Source: Chrysoperla carnea (Eukaryota; Arthropoda; Insecta; Neuroptera; Chrysopidae). From it: a stretch of 64,000 bases of DNA. The notes below the pieces were generated by a model. That model had not been told where the DNA came from. It worked only from the letters and a program-made list of their open reading frames with translations, and did no database searches. A program made the translations under genes and the position numbers. This document shows positions 12,510-23,231 of this stretch, piece after piece; position 1 is the stretch's first letter; every line of letters starts with the position of its first letter. The stretch spans positions 37,020,935 through 37,084,934 of the forward strand of contig NC_058338.1 of assembly GCF_905475395.1 (NCBI RefSeq), in the 5' to 3' direction.

Positions 12510-13218
12510 TAGTGTGTCCCCGGATAAAGGTAACTATACTTGTAAATTTTCTTATTGTTAATTTTAAGAAAAAAAGTCATTCTTTATAAAAAATTTTGCT
12601 TATTCTGAAAAGTATGTAGGCATATTTAAAGCTTCTAAATAATATACAGGGTAGCCAAAAAATTGAAATCACTATTTTTCTTTTTGGTAAACTATCCTTC
12701 CTTTTTATGAGTTGACAAAATGTTATTCAGAAAAATTGCTCGCAGTTAACAATTATGACTGAATTATGACTCTTCTTAATACAAAATATTAAGAAGATGC
12801 GTGTACTTTAATTATAGCATCATTTTTTATTTGAACAAAAGTTGTAATTTCAAAAAAACATACAAAGAAAATAATAATAAATCAGTTAACATGTATTATT
12901 CGAGGGTGTATTTGTTTGTGGACTAGGTTAGAAAATTAAAAAGAAAATTTATTTTCTCGGATAAACATTCACTAAAAATGAATGGAATTGTCAAAGTTGG
13001 AAATAATTGTTAATTTCGAGCAACTTTTCTTAGAAATATTTTGTCAACTTATAAAAAGGATGGGTGGTTACCAAAAAAAAAAAAATAGTGATACCAAATT
13101 TTTGGCTACCCTGTACATTATTTAGAAGTTTTAAATATGCCTACATACTTGTCAGAATAAGCAAAATTGTTTATAAGAAAATTTACAAGTATAGTTACCT
13201 CTATTCGGGGACACACTA
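12510..13218. mobile_element. Long palindromic (foldback) element, 709 bp
   Basis: Outer ends are TAGTGTGTCCCCGGATA and its near-perfect inverse, flanked on both sides by TA (12508-12509 and 13219-13220), as for Tc1/mariner-type elements. The arms run about 260 bases each and include an internal inverted pair starting TACAGGGTAGCCAAAAA (about 12645 and 13115), itself mariner-TIR-like. The spacer between the arms is about 180 bases. No transposase. Confidence 0.8.
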
Positions 13219-13220
13219 TA

Positions 13221-15740
13221 TATAACAAATCTCATATAAGAGATTTTAATTAAGAATGCTTTTACCTTATTAGTTTTTTTTATAGTTTTTGTCCATGTAT
13301 ATTTTAACGACATCCTGTGATGTACCGAAATGGGTCCATTTACAATATTTAAATAACAGACAAAAATTTGTAATTGTTTTATGGAAAATAACATCAGAAT
13401 TTATATTTGTGTGTCTAATAACCAATATTTTTGGTCACAAATGATACAATAACCAACGATCAACGGTTTGTCACAAACATCATAGCCTGTAGATTGCTAC
13501 AGTCATCCAGAATACATTCTAAATTAGCAAAACGTAGATATAAAAATATGAAAAATCACACAAATCACTTTTTGAAGGAGAAAAATCGGCTTATTATCTG
13601 ATATTCCGAGAAATGGTTACTGATAAAGCAGTATACAAAATAGCTTAAAAAAATAAAGGCTCTGTAATATGGATTATGATTCGGGACGGGCAAAATGATT
13701 TGTGGTAAGAGAAGATGACATGATGTGAATTCAATACTTTTCCCTTTCGCTATGATTCGATTAAAACGGTAAGAAAAATAAGCATAAAATAAATTTATGT
13801 ATTTTTATACTTTTTAAAACCTAACAAAAGCTTTTGTGCATAAAAGATTTTCTTAGAAGTCTATAATTAGAAAATAGTTTAAAGTTTAGAATGAAATTCG
13901 ACTCCCTAAACTCTTCATAATATGACTAATCTTTTATTTAAAAATAATATTGTTTTGAAAATTAAATTTATTTGGTAAAAGGTATTTCAAAATTTTGTAT
14001 CGAAAACTAAGTTGGCAAATAAATACAAGTGTATGAATCTAGCCGAAAAATACAGTGATTTAGAGGAAAGATTTTAGGCAGAGAAACTGGATATTGGAAC
14101 AGAATATGGCTATCATGGGCTCAGACATTTTTATTCAATCTTTAGTATGCAAGTGAAACCTCAATAATTCTAACCTCAAGAGAAATTCAAAAAGGATTGA
14201 GTAAATCAGTTTTCGGATTTACAAACAGTTCGAGATACAGAAGATTTAATTGCTCAAATTTGGGCTTATTGATTTGCGAATTTAATAAAATACATACTTT
14301 TATGGTAGGTACATATAAATAGTAGCTTTATGGAACATATTTATTGAAACAAATTACATATTAGTAAAGCGAAAATATTTACATATTTGTGTGTTCTGGT
14401 AATTTGGGAAATTCTTTTCCCTATAAGATAGAAACAATATGATAAACACTTATAATCTGAGTGAGAATTTCGAAAACCACTTTAGAATTTGATCAATTTT
14501 GTTTATTTTTTTTTATATCTCAATTCATAACTTTGAATGTACAAATATAAAAGAAATGACGAGACTTGAAAGGCATTCAATTTATGAGCGTTGGCTACCT
14601 TAAAAATGCAGCCAATACAGTTAAAAAACGGATATGTAATTTAAGAATTATCTAATGTATAGTTTGAGGTGATATCGAATGTCTATGTAGGAATGTCTGC
14701 CAATGTTTAAAAAATAGGACTTATGAATTCAAATTTCATAAACAGTTGACATATGGATCAAATTTTCTTTTGAGTAATTGAAATAAGTATGCTATAAGTT
14801 TCGTAAATATATTAATTATCAAAATAATAGTAGTATTACGAAAAATGCGATTCTGAATGTAGTGCGTCGTATTTTTTTATTTTTTTTACTTATCTTTAAT
14901 TTGAAAATAATAAATATGTATTCGTTAGGAGCGTAGTAGATGGAGGGTACAAATGAATCAATCGCACCGCTGTTATCTTATAAAATTATCAAATCATTTT
15001 TTTTTTTTTTTACTAATTTTTAATTATTGAAATGTAAATGGTATAGTAAATGTCTCTTGCGGCATCATTTAATTGAAAATATAACATAAATGATTGATAA
15101 AATTACTTCAAACTGTCAACAGTCACAATTTTTCATTTTATTAATAAGATTTTAAATAAAAAATAAACTATTCGAATATAATTAGGTTACGGCATTCTTG
15201 CATACATATATGCATGCTAAATGATATATTTTGGAATAAAATATAATTATTTTAATATTTAAATTCATTTAAATCAAAAATTATTGATCATAATTTAAAC
15301 TGATTCAATGCTTATCTTGGCTCAGACATCAAACGATCATAAAATTATTATTATTTTGATATCCTAAAGTTTGGATGATACTTTTTATTTACATATTTAT
15401 TAAAAGTAAATAAAATACTATTATAATTTATTTATTTTATTATATTAAAATTTATTTTATATCAAATAATTTAATTCAATTATAAAATCAAAAAGATATA
15501 AAACATTTATTTTTATAATAAATATATGTTGTATATTATTATGGAATTCATATTTTTATTTAAAAAAAAAAAAATATTTTTATTATAAAAATAGGTATAT
15601 ATTAATTAATTTGTATTAATGCTTGATTGATTTACGACTTCAATTAAATATATTAATTTATTCAAAGATTAGATATAGGTACATTAAAGATATTACGTAC
15701 TAATTAGTTCTCATATTTTTATATCCTACATATCAAAGCA
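13221..15740. other. Intergenic, nothing supported
   Basis: AT-rich DNA with homopolymers (for example 15-bp T and A runs near 15000 and 15560). No domain-bearing frame, RNA gene or clear repeat seen. Confidence 0.45.
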
Positions 15741-16100
15741 TAATATATCAGAGTCTATAAAGTTTATTCCCAATTTTGTAAAGCTTAGATAAATTGATGC
15801 CAGATACAAAATTTTGTAATAAGTGTTCATGAATCACCTAATTATTCCATTTCTGATTGTCCGTCTGCCTTTTTGTCCATGATCACGATAGTTCTAAAAC
15901 GAAAAGAGATGTCGAGTTGCAATTTTTATCGTGTATTCAAAACGTTAAAAGTGACTTTGAGTTCGCAAGCAAGCAATATAGGTTGTATTAGTTGAAGGTA
16001 TCTTTTAAGCCGTGAAAAAAAGATACCAAGGTATAAATACAAAAGATGTTCCTTATAAAAAACAACTTTTGTTTGAAACATTTTTTTGTAAACATAATAG
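15741..16100 (+). repeat. Dispersed repeat family A, copy 2
   Basis: Same order of phrases as the 2621-3020 copy: 'TTTGTAAAGCTTAGATAAAT', 'CGAAAAGAGATGTCGAGTTG', 'GAGTTCGCAAGCAAGCAATA' and 'CTTTTGTTTGAAACATTTTT'. More diverged than copy 1; the phrase for 'TTAGAGATAGAACA' is lost. Confidence 0.7.
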
Positions 16101-16399
16101 TTTTCTGTAAGGGAACATATTGGGTTGAAAATTTAGTTTCGTTTTTCTACAAAATTAAACAAGATAGAAGGTTGAAAATTAGTAGGTAACTCCAAATAGT
16201 GAGTCTACTGATTGCAATATCCTATCAAACCTATTGGATAATATTAAAGGAGCTAAAAAGCTTAATTTTCGAGGGGAGCTTTTTTGTTCACAATGCATTT
16301 CAAAGTATGGCATCTACAACAAACAAACAAACAAAAAAACAATATTTCTAGAAAAAATTACGAAACTTTAGTGCAGCTGCAAGGCAACTTTTTGTTTTT

Positions 16400-16515
16400 A
16401 ACCCCTGAACTAAAAAAGGGCGTTATAAGTTTGACCGTTCTGTGTGTATGCCTGTCTGTCTGTGGCATCGTAGCACCTAACCGGATGAACCGATTAAAAT
16501 TTTGATTTCGTTTGT
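16400..16515 (+). repeat. Dispersed repeat family B, fragment
   Basis: Begins TTAACCCCTGAACTAAAAAA and continues GTTATAAGTTTGACCG and TGTCTGTGGCATCGTAGCAC. This phrase set recurs at 18045-18685 (inverted), 33490-34045 and 42640-42735 (inverted). No coding function; probably a transposon or microsatellite-associated repeat. Confidence 0.7.
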
Positions 16516-17152
16516 TCAAACATAATTATAAAAAATAATGTATTCACTGATATTCAAAGCAGACTGACTATTCAATCCACGTTGCAATTTAATCCATAAC
16601 AAAAAGTTTTTTATTAATAAAATATAATACAAAACAAAACTTTATAAGAATTAATTAATTCATGAAAAATTTATTATGTATTGATTAATTAACATGTATT
16701 TTAATAGCTCAATTAAAATTTTGATTAATCAATAAATTATATTGATACCTAATTTATGTAAATTTCATCATAATATTTTTTTATTAATCTCTTTTCATTG
16801 ATAAACAAAACATAGATTTTTTTTCTAAATATCACAAAACATGAACTAATACAGTGTTTATTTTCTAATAAACACTAACTTAATGATTTATTAACCTAGC
16901 CAATGATCTGTTTTGTATAATCCCTAAGTTGTGTCATTTTTATTACACTTGGAATTAATTTTGAAAAAATATAGACTTATACATGACTTTCTATGTTAAT
17001 ATAAGCGTGAAGCTAAGTGACCGAAAGTAGTGAAGGAAGAAAATTGGTAAAAAGCGACCCTTGGTTGTTAAAAAGCGAACTTAAATTAAAAAAAAAAATT
17101 AATCAATTACATAAGCGAAAGCTAGATAAAAATTGACACCACAGCTGAAAAG

Positions 17153-17250
17153 AATGACCCTAAATTAGCGGGTTTCAAACAAAATTCCAATAAGATCGGC
17201 TCAAATTTGCCTTCGTTATCAAAAAAATCGAATTTTTTAACATTATGACT
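17153..17250 (+). repeat. One end of an ATGACCC-type MITE
   Basis: The text ATGACCCTAAATTAGCGGG followed by TTTCAAAC matches the terminal repeat of the 61193-61349 element (ATGACCCAACATTAGTGGG and TTTC). The opposite end was not found nearby, so this looks like a solo or decayed end. Confidence 0.5.
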
Positions 17251-17344
17251 TTATGTAAATTAATGAGCGCCTTTTACATGATTCTTTACTAACTTTTTGC
17301 TTTACGTAAAAAACATACGTTTTGTTTTGCACCTCTATTTCTTA

Positions 17345-17386
17345 TGCGCCGGTGGCGGGTGGCTCCTTTGCTACGCCCTAGTTAAG
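17345..17386 (-). mobile_element. hAT-like terminus remnant
   Basis: On the minus strand it reads GGGCGTAGCAAAGGAGCCAC followed by a CCGCCACC block, a GC-rich end of the style seen in hAT elements. A paired end and 8-bp target duplication were not located, so this is a remnant at best. Confidence 0.35.
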
Positions 17387-18044
17387 AACCTGATTCCCGG
17401 TATATGAAATACTAATTTATATAATTTAATTATTTTACATCAACTAGCTTCCAGGAATTTGCTTGATTCCACGATTGGTCAAGCGAAAGTGATATAATTT
17501 CTTTCTATAAATTGTCACTGATAATTAGCGGAGAAAGAAGAATAGATTGTGCTTATAGTCTCTTTCAGCTCTGCGTGATGCTGCGTGTAAACGCTATTGC
17601 TTAAATATATTTTAAAAATAATTAGAAAATATGTAAAACATATCGTTTTAATTGAACATGGCAAGGTGTATGATAATAAATGTTATATATTGGCATTGTT
17701 TACAATAACATATGTTTTACGACCATACACTGAATAATATACAAACTTTAGTTTTTTTTTCTCATCAACAAAAATATGTTAAACAGATGTGTATGGGAGT
17801 TTAATTTTAATACGGTGGCGTTAATTACATTATAAAAAAATTCATTTAAAACTATTTTTACTACAGTTGAACTTCAATAAGTTGGAACAAAATGCGCTTT
17901 TAAAGCATATTTTAAGTATAGAAGGTAGCTCAAAACAGGGAAAGCTAATCACGAAAAAAGCTAAGCACATTAAAACAAAACTGTAAAATTCGTATTATAT
18001 GATAAGTTGATTTACTTTATAATATAGTATATTAATGAAACTTT

Positions 18045-18685
18045 AAATACAAGTGAAATTTACAAAATTTAAAAAACCCCCTGAAAATGCGATTTATTCC
18101 TTGCAAACCTATTTTTGGAAACTTAGCTATAAAATGTTCTCAATCGAGTCGGTTCGACCCTTTAGGGGCTACGATGCCACTGAGAAACACACAGACGTAC
18201 AGATAACCACTTGAAACTAATAAAACTCCTTTTTAAATCATTATCAAAGTGATGGTCAAGGACATCAAATGAGATAAAAAGGATACTTAGGGAGCTATCA
18301 TTTTTTGGGACAAATTTTTGGAAATATTTAAATTGAAATATTTGAATTGACTTTGTGCTTTTTAATTATTGTTTTAAATTACCTAATTATTTTACCATTT
18401 CACTTTTCGAAATGAATTGAACCAGCTGTTTATTTAAACATTTATTTCCATAGTAATTATTTATATGTCATGCCTTTTCCAAACTGAATCGATTTTGAAT
18501 ATCATCGCCAATTTTATAGTTTTTTCGGGTATGGAAACCTAAGCTCACACTTGAAACATAGAACACTCTCCTTACAAAGGAAATTACCTTTCAAATGAAA
18601 CACACAGGCAGACAAACACACACACACACATAGCGGTCAAACTTATAACACCCCTTTTTTTAGTTCGGGGGTTAAAAATGCCTAA
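18045..18685 (-). repeat. Dispersed repeat family B, long inverted copy
   Basis: Read on the minus strand it matches 33490-34045 through both halves: GTTATAAGTTTGACCGC at one end, then a middle with GAATTACC..AATAATT-type text and 'AAAATTTGTCCCAAAAAATG', then 'GGCATCGTAGCCCCTAAAGG', ending near 'GGGGGTTTTTTAAATTT'. It includes a short (AC)n at about 18613-18630. No open frame of note. Confidence 0.75.
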
Positions 18686-21271
18686 GTTTGTATACAACTC
18701 TAGCTCAGTTGATTAAATCTTCTTAGAGTTAGAAAAATTTCTGCGTACGTGCACAAAACGCTAATGCCTGATACATAATTGCGAAAAATTGTTTACCTTT
18801 TTTGAGCTACCTTCCCCTATTCTTTCAAACTTCTTAAAAAAAGTTAATAATTAATTTCTGAATTTCTCTCCAATCTTTCCAACAGTTCATACATTGTGGT
18901 GGAGGAGAAGTGTTAGAATGGTAAATGGTCTTGATGTGGCAATTTTTCTGGGAGATATAGATGTTAGCAAATTTCGCTAATATTTGAATTTTTTTAAAGG
19001 CGCTATTTTGTTTATGATCAATGAACATACACTTGGACCGTAGGATCATTTATCAGCCCTTCACTTATTTTGAGAGACTGAGTACACCCCCTTCATGCAC
19101 GTACCAGCCAATCACAACCATAAATTAAGTAAACTTTTTGTATCGCTATCGAAACTCGAGAGAAATATTCGATTTATCGAAGTTGAACTGTACAATATTT
19201 GACACTATTTTGTTTGTTTGTTAAAATTTATATCATCATATTTTTTGATTATGTGGGTGAAAAAACATTTTGAATACATGAGTGTATAAACTTCAATAGA
19301 AAAAATTTATTTTGTACCATAAATTGATTTTAATTTGAAGGACTATATATAATGAAGATGAAGTTAATTATTACCGAAAAATTTAAAAAAACTACAAGAA
19401 CATGTGTATGTTCTTTGATTGTAATTAGAGTTACAAGTTTCTATAAAAATTGTCACATTTTTCTAAATAACTGTTTTCCTTATAAATAAATTTCATGTTC
19501 TTTAAAGTTTTTCAAACATTTACATTCAAAAAAAAAAACAAAAAAAAAACAAACATTTAAAATTTCAGATATATTCCATTTAAGTTTTTATTTACCTTGT
19601 GTAAATTGTTAAAACTCCTGAGTTAAAGTAATTTAAATTTCTGGCCTTACGCAAATTAATTTTAGATGAATTAACCTAGATTCCATTCAGTTCTTTTGAA
19701 TTTTCTCAAAGATATGTAGCCTCCCTTCCCATTAAAAAATGTTAAAACCCTATTAAAAAACTTACTTATCATCAAATTTTTCTATGTGTACTTGAAATTT
19801 TGCACATAAGCAGTTTTCATTTAAAAGCACTCGATTTTCGAAAAAAAATTTTAGTACATATTTTTAGTAATAAGTTTTTTTTTATATTTTACTTAATTTA
19901 ATTTCGTTTTTTCGCTCTAAATTTCAAAAAGAAAAATAAAAAATACTATTAAATCTCATTTGAGTGATTTTTGAATACCTTTTGATATGAAATTTTCCCA
20001 AATTTTTTGGGTAAAATACTGCATCATTTTGAACTCATACCAAAGAGAAACTCTTTACTAATTCAAAGCAAAAATAAAATAAAGCACATTATAATTAATT
20101 TTTACAAAGACAATTTATTTAAAAAAATATTAAAAATATTTATATATGATCAACTACTATACATTTATTGGTGTACAAACTTACATAACATGTATCTCTT
20201 ACATAATATGTATATCTTATTTTTAATTGTATACAAATTATATTTATCATAATTTAATATCACATTTTTCTTACCAACAATATTTATTCTTTACTTATTA
20301 CTTTTAATTAAATACAGAAAAAGTTTTGAATTTCGAAATAATTATAAATATATGTACAGTATTTCAAAACAGTTCTTACGTTTTTCTACTTTTTTTTTTC
20401 AATAATATATGCATAAAAATGTGATGAAATTATCAATTATTTTCTTAATTAGTCTTTCATGATTTTGTTGGAACGAAAGTTAAAAGAATCAGAATAACTT
20501 TTCATTTCAAATATTAGTTTGTTACATTTTTTAGCAAACTTCTCATTTGTTTAGTTTATTTGGTAAAAAAATTTAAAGTGTTTGTTTCAAAGCTCGTTGG
20601 AGCCGTACTATCTTTAAATTTTTGTTTAACTCAACAAAATTTGGAAGTTATTAGTTACAATTTTACAATTAGGGAATAATTTTCAAATATATTATTAACG
20701 TGCGAAAATGTTTACAAAAATTAAATACTATATATAATAATACCGATGCTCTGCGATTGAACGGCCATACAAAAATGGGTTTTATCGTAATATATTTTAA
20801 TATACACAATGCAATAACTTTTTGGGAGGTATATATCGTAAATACCTACAAAGTTTTCGATATCTGACCCTATGATGGTTATTACCTCTTACAGGAAACT
20901 ATAGCATTTTTTTTCTTTTTTTTTTTCAAAACTATGATTTTTTAGTAGTTTTATTTTTGAAGTAAAACTTAATGCCATTTTTTTTAAAATATTCATTATT
21001 TACAATAAAAAATTAATTTGCTTTTAAATATAAAAAAAAATTTTTAGATAATAATTTACAATTTCTTTTTTACAGAAAACTAATTAAATACTCTCGCTTA
21101 TCCGTTTTATTTGAAATATATATTAATTTAAATTAATTAACTTTTCTTTTCAGTTTTAAAGTAATTATGTACCCATATTTGAACACAGTATTCATAAAAA
21201 TAAGTAAGTAATACTTTTTGTCATATATTGTAAATTTTGTAGTATAGCAAAACTGTCAAACCCAAAATAAT
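18686..21271. other. Intergenic AT-rich DNA
   Basis: No supported gene. Frames at 18834-19049 (-, 71 aa) and 20007-20252 (+, 81 aa) are low-complexity. Poly-A runs lie around 19530-19550. A tRNA box A-like phrase at about 18702 lacks a box B partner and was rejected. Confidence 0.45.
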
Positions 21272-21470
21272 TACAATATATCATCTGACCATTTTTGCTC
21301 AATTTAATTTCTAAAATTAAATTGTATTTAAGGTATTTTAAAATTAATCATATGTCCTTAAGAACTTTGTATTACATTCAAAAAAATTTTGTATTTTTGA
21401 ATTTTGAACACAAATCAATATTTTTGTAAATATCAAACTTCGAGATAGAACGGTCAGATGATAAATTGTA
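21272..21470. mobile_element. Small TIR element (MITE), about 199 bp
   Basis: The left end TACAATATATCATCTGACC and the right end, inverted TACAATTTATCATCTGACC, form inverted repeats of about 20-27 bases. There is no coding content. It lies about 0.9 kb downstream of the stop of Twist paralog 2. Confidence 0.6.
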
Positions 21471-21557
21471 GAAGAATTTATAAATTTGTTAATCGTCGAA
21501 TCGAAAATGCCATCTTCGATATTCCATTATCCAATATTTTTTATTTTTCATGACGTG

Positions 21558-22097
21558 AAACATTCTTTGATTGCCGTGAGATTTTATAATTTTTTTAAGA
21601 GCCCTATTAAATATTCATTTGTGGAAAAAAATTTATAAAGAAAAGCGATTTGCCAGATAAGAAGGGTAAAGTAATAATTGAGTTTCAAGCACTGCGATTA
21701 TAGTATTATACCCTTTACTCTATCGATTAGAAATTTGTATATGTGTTAGGTTTTCATAATCTACCTGCCCTGGGTACTTTTATTTTTTGAAAATCTTGTT
21801 AATTTTCTCAAATTTCATTTTCACTCCCAGGTACTTTTTCTTATTTCACTGTTCCTGAGTGTGAACAATGAAAATTTAGAAAATGAACCGGATTTTCGAA
21901 AAATAAAGTACGCAAGGCAGGTAGACTATGAATATCTATAACATTTCGATAGAGAAAAGGGTGTAATCGCAGTGCTTGAAATTCAATTGTAACTTTAATC
22001 ATGCTTATCTGGAAAATCGCTTTACTTTACAAATTTTTTTTCCACCAATGAATATATATAAAAATTATTAAGTTTCACGCCAATCAAAAACTTGTAC
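21558..22097. mobile_element. Foldback element, about 540 bp
   Basis: Two inverted arms of about 250 bases surround a very short centre near 21835. Paired phrases include TTTCAAGCACTGCGATTA, 'TCTACCTGCC' and 'GCGATTTGCCAGATAAG', and the ends carry TTGATTGCCGTGA against TTGATTGGCGTGA. Target duplication is unclear. It sits about 260 bases beyond the stop of Twist paralog 2, so it may be inside or close to that gene's 3' UTR. Confidence 0.75.
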
Positions 22098-22360
22098 ATA
22101 ACAGCCATAACGGCAATTCAAAATATCCTTATATGTGATTGATAAATACTAGAATCAGAAAAATCTAAAAAAACATAAGCCTGAAAGGAACAATTGCCTC
22201 ATCTGGCCTGCCTCTCTGGGAATCTATGATCCTTGCTATTGTATGTTATGTCATACTACGTCCTATTTATGTTATGCTAGAACTACCTTAAATTTATAGA
22301 TATCACTCTTAAACCGATAAAGAATATCATAACCACTTAACACATACACTTAATGACTCT

Positions 22361-23005
22361 TCAAAAATGATGTCTTTGAAATTCAGATTTTACCCGCCAT
22401 TCTGTAAATGCAAAATTTAATTCATTCATCTCCAATTTATTATTCCCTTGTTTCTTCAATAATGTCCATAAAAATTCGATATATTGTGTTGCTAATTTTA
22501 TCGTTTGATATTTTGATAATTTATCTGCCGGTAACGATGGTACTATGCGTCGTAAACTTGAAAGTGCTTCATTCAACTGTTGTGTACGTTTTCGTTCTCG
22601 ATCATTAGCCACAGTACGTTGTTTTTTCGAGCCATGAGAATGATCATCGAATTCAACGTCCGACGAGGAATCTGATGAATTATTATTACTTCTATACGTT
22701 TTTCGACGACGTTTTCGTGATTGTTTGTAATTATTATTCATCGATTGCTTTTCACCACTATCCTCTGGTGAAGGTGGTAATTCGTGGCTGATTTTTGTTG
22801 CTTGTATTTCTTGGCCAGGTAATGTTTTTGGTAAATAATTTGTTAAATCTTGACCATTGTATACATTTAAATCCGCATATTCAATATCATTCCGAATCCA
22901 TGGAATTGGGGATAACACAGGTTGATGCATACTCGGTGATTTATTCATCGTAAAATATGATGATTGATCACTTTGATAATGCGAATTCACTGTTGAAACA
23001 AACAT
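22361..23005 (-). CDS. Divergent Twist bHLH transcription factor (paralog 2)
   Basis: A 214-residue bHLH protein. Residues 1-90 are low in known motifs. A strongly basic stretch (SRKRRRKTYR, about 96-105) should act as a nuclear localisation signal and is followed by an S/D-rich acidic run. The bHLH is at about 129-183 (22457-22621), with basic region QRTVANDRERKRT and helix 2 LSKYQTIKLATQYIEFLW. The C-terminal LNFAFTEWRV (about 196-205) is a Twist WR motif, which separates it from Hand, Scleraxis and other relatives. The E-box-contacting E and R residues are kept. By hand alignment 36 of 55 bHLH residues match paralog 1. An in-frame TGA lies upstream with no intervening ATG, and the start context is ACAAAAATG, so the start is well supported. 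One exon. Expected to bind E-boxes and dimerise with Daughterless-type partners (inferred). It is shorter and more diverged than paralog 1. Confidence 0.92.
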   Translation of the reverse strand: MFVSTVNSHYQSDQSSYFTMNKSPSMHQPVLSPIPWIRNDIEYADLNVYNGQDLTNYLPKTLPGQEIQATKISHELPPSPEDSGEKQSMNNNYKQSRKRRRKTYRSNNNSSDSSSDVEFDDHSHGSKKQRTVANDRERKRTQQLNEALSSLRRIVPSLPADKLSKYQTIKLATQYIEFLWTLLKKQGNNKLEMNELNFAFTEWRVKSEFQRHHF

Positions 23006-23055
23006 TTTTGTAACACTTTGTAAAATTGAAGACGACAGTATGTCTGCAATGAAAC

Positions 23056-23068
23056 TTCACCAGGTGAA
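23056..23068. promoter_or_regulatory. E-box palindrome CAGGTG
   Basis: TTCACCAGGTGAA is a 13-base palindrome containing CAGGTG/CACCTG, the E-box variant bound by Snail repressors and by many bHLH dimers. It lies about 50 bases upstream of the paralog 2 start codon. Function is inferred from the motif only. Confidence 0.4.
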
Positions 23069-23138
23069 TACTAAAAATTTACAATTTTTTTTTTGTGAAA
23101 GAAGAAATTGTGTAAAAACAACCCCCTCTTTAATCACA

Positions 23139-23150
23139 CCTTATTATATT
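23139..23150 (-). promoter_or_regulatory. Possible TATA-like element of Twist paralog 2
   Basis: On the minus strand it reads AATATAATAAGG, about 135 bases above the coding start. Its placement would give a leader of roughly 100 bases. Weak evidence in AT-rich DNA. Confidence 0.2.
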
Positions 23151-23220
23151 GTTTGTCCTTTTTTAAATCATGCTAATTTAAGGGATGCAGTATTTAATAA
23201 GGGTGTTGTATAATTTTATT

Positions 23221-23231
23221 GGGAATTTCCC
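23221..23231. promoter_or_regulatory. Perfect Rel/Dorsal-type site
   Basis: GGGAATTTCCC is palindromic and satisfies the Rel consensus GGGRNWYYCC on both strands. It lies 216 bases upstream of the paralog 2 ATG. In Drosophila, Dorsal directly activates twist, so the placement is suggestive. One other GGGAATTTCC occurs in gene-free DNA at 35551-35560, showing that chance matches exist. Confidence 0.45.

Noticed and set aside
18702..18720. tRNA box A-like phrase (TAGCTCAGTTGATT)
   Set aside because: No box B at the right distance and no cloverleaf; probably chance.
22408..22608. Plus-strand frame opposite Twist paralog 2
   Set aside because: Antisense shadow of the bHLH coding sequence.
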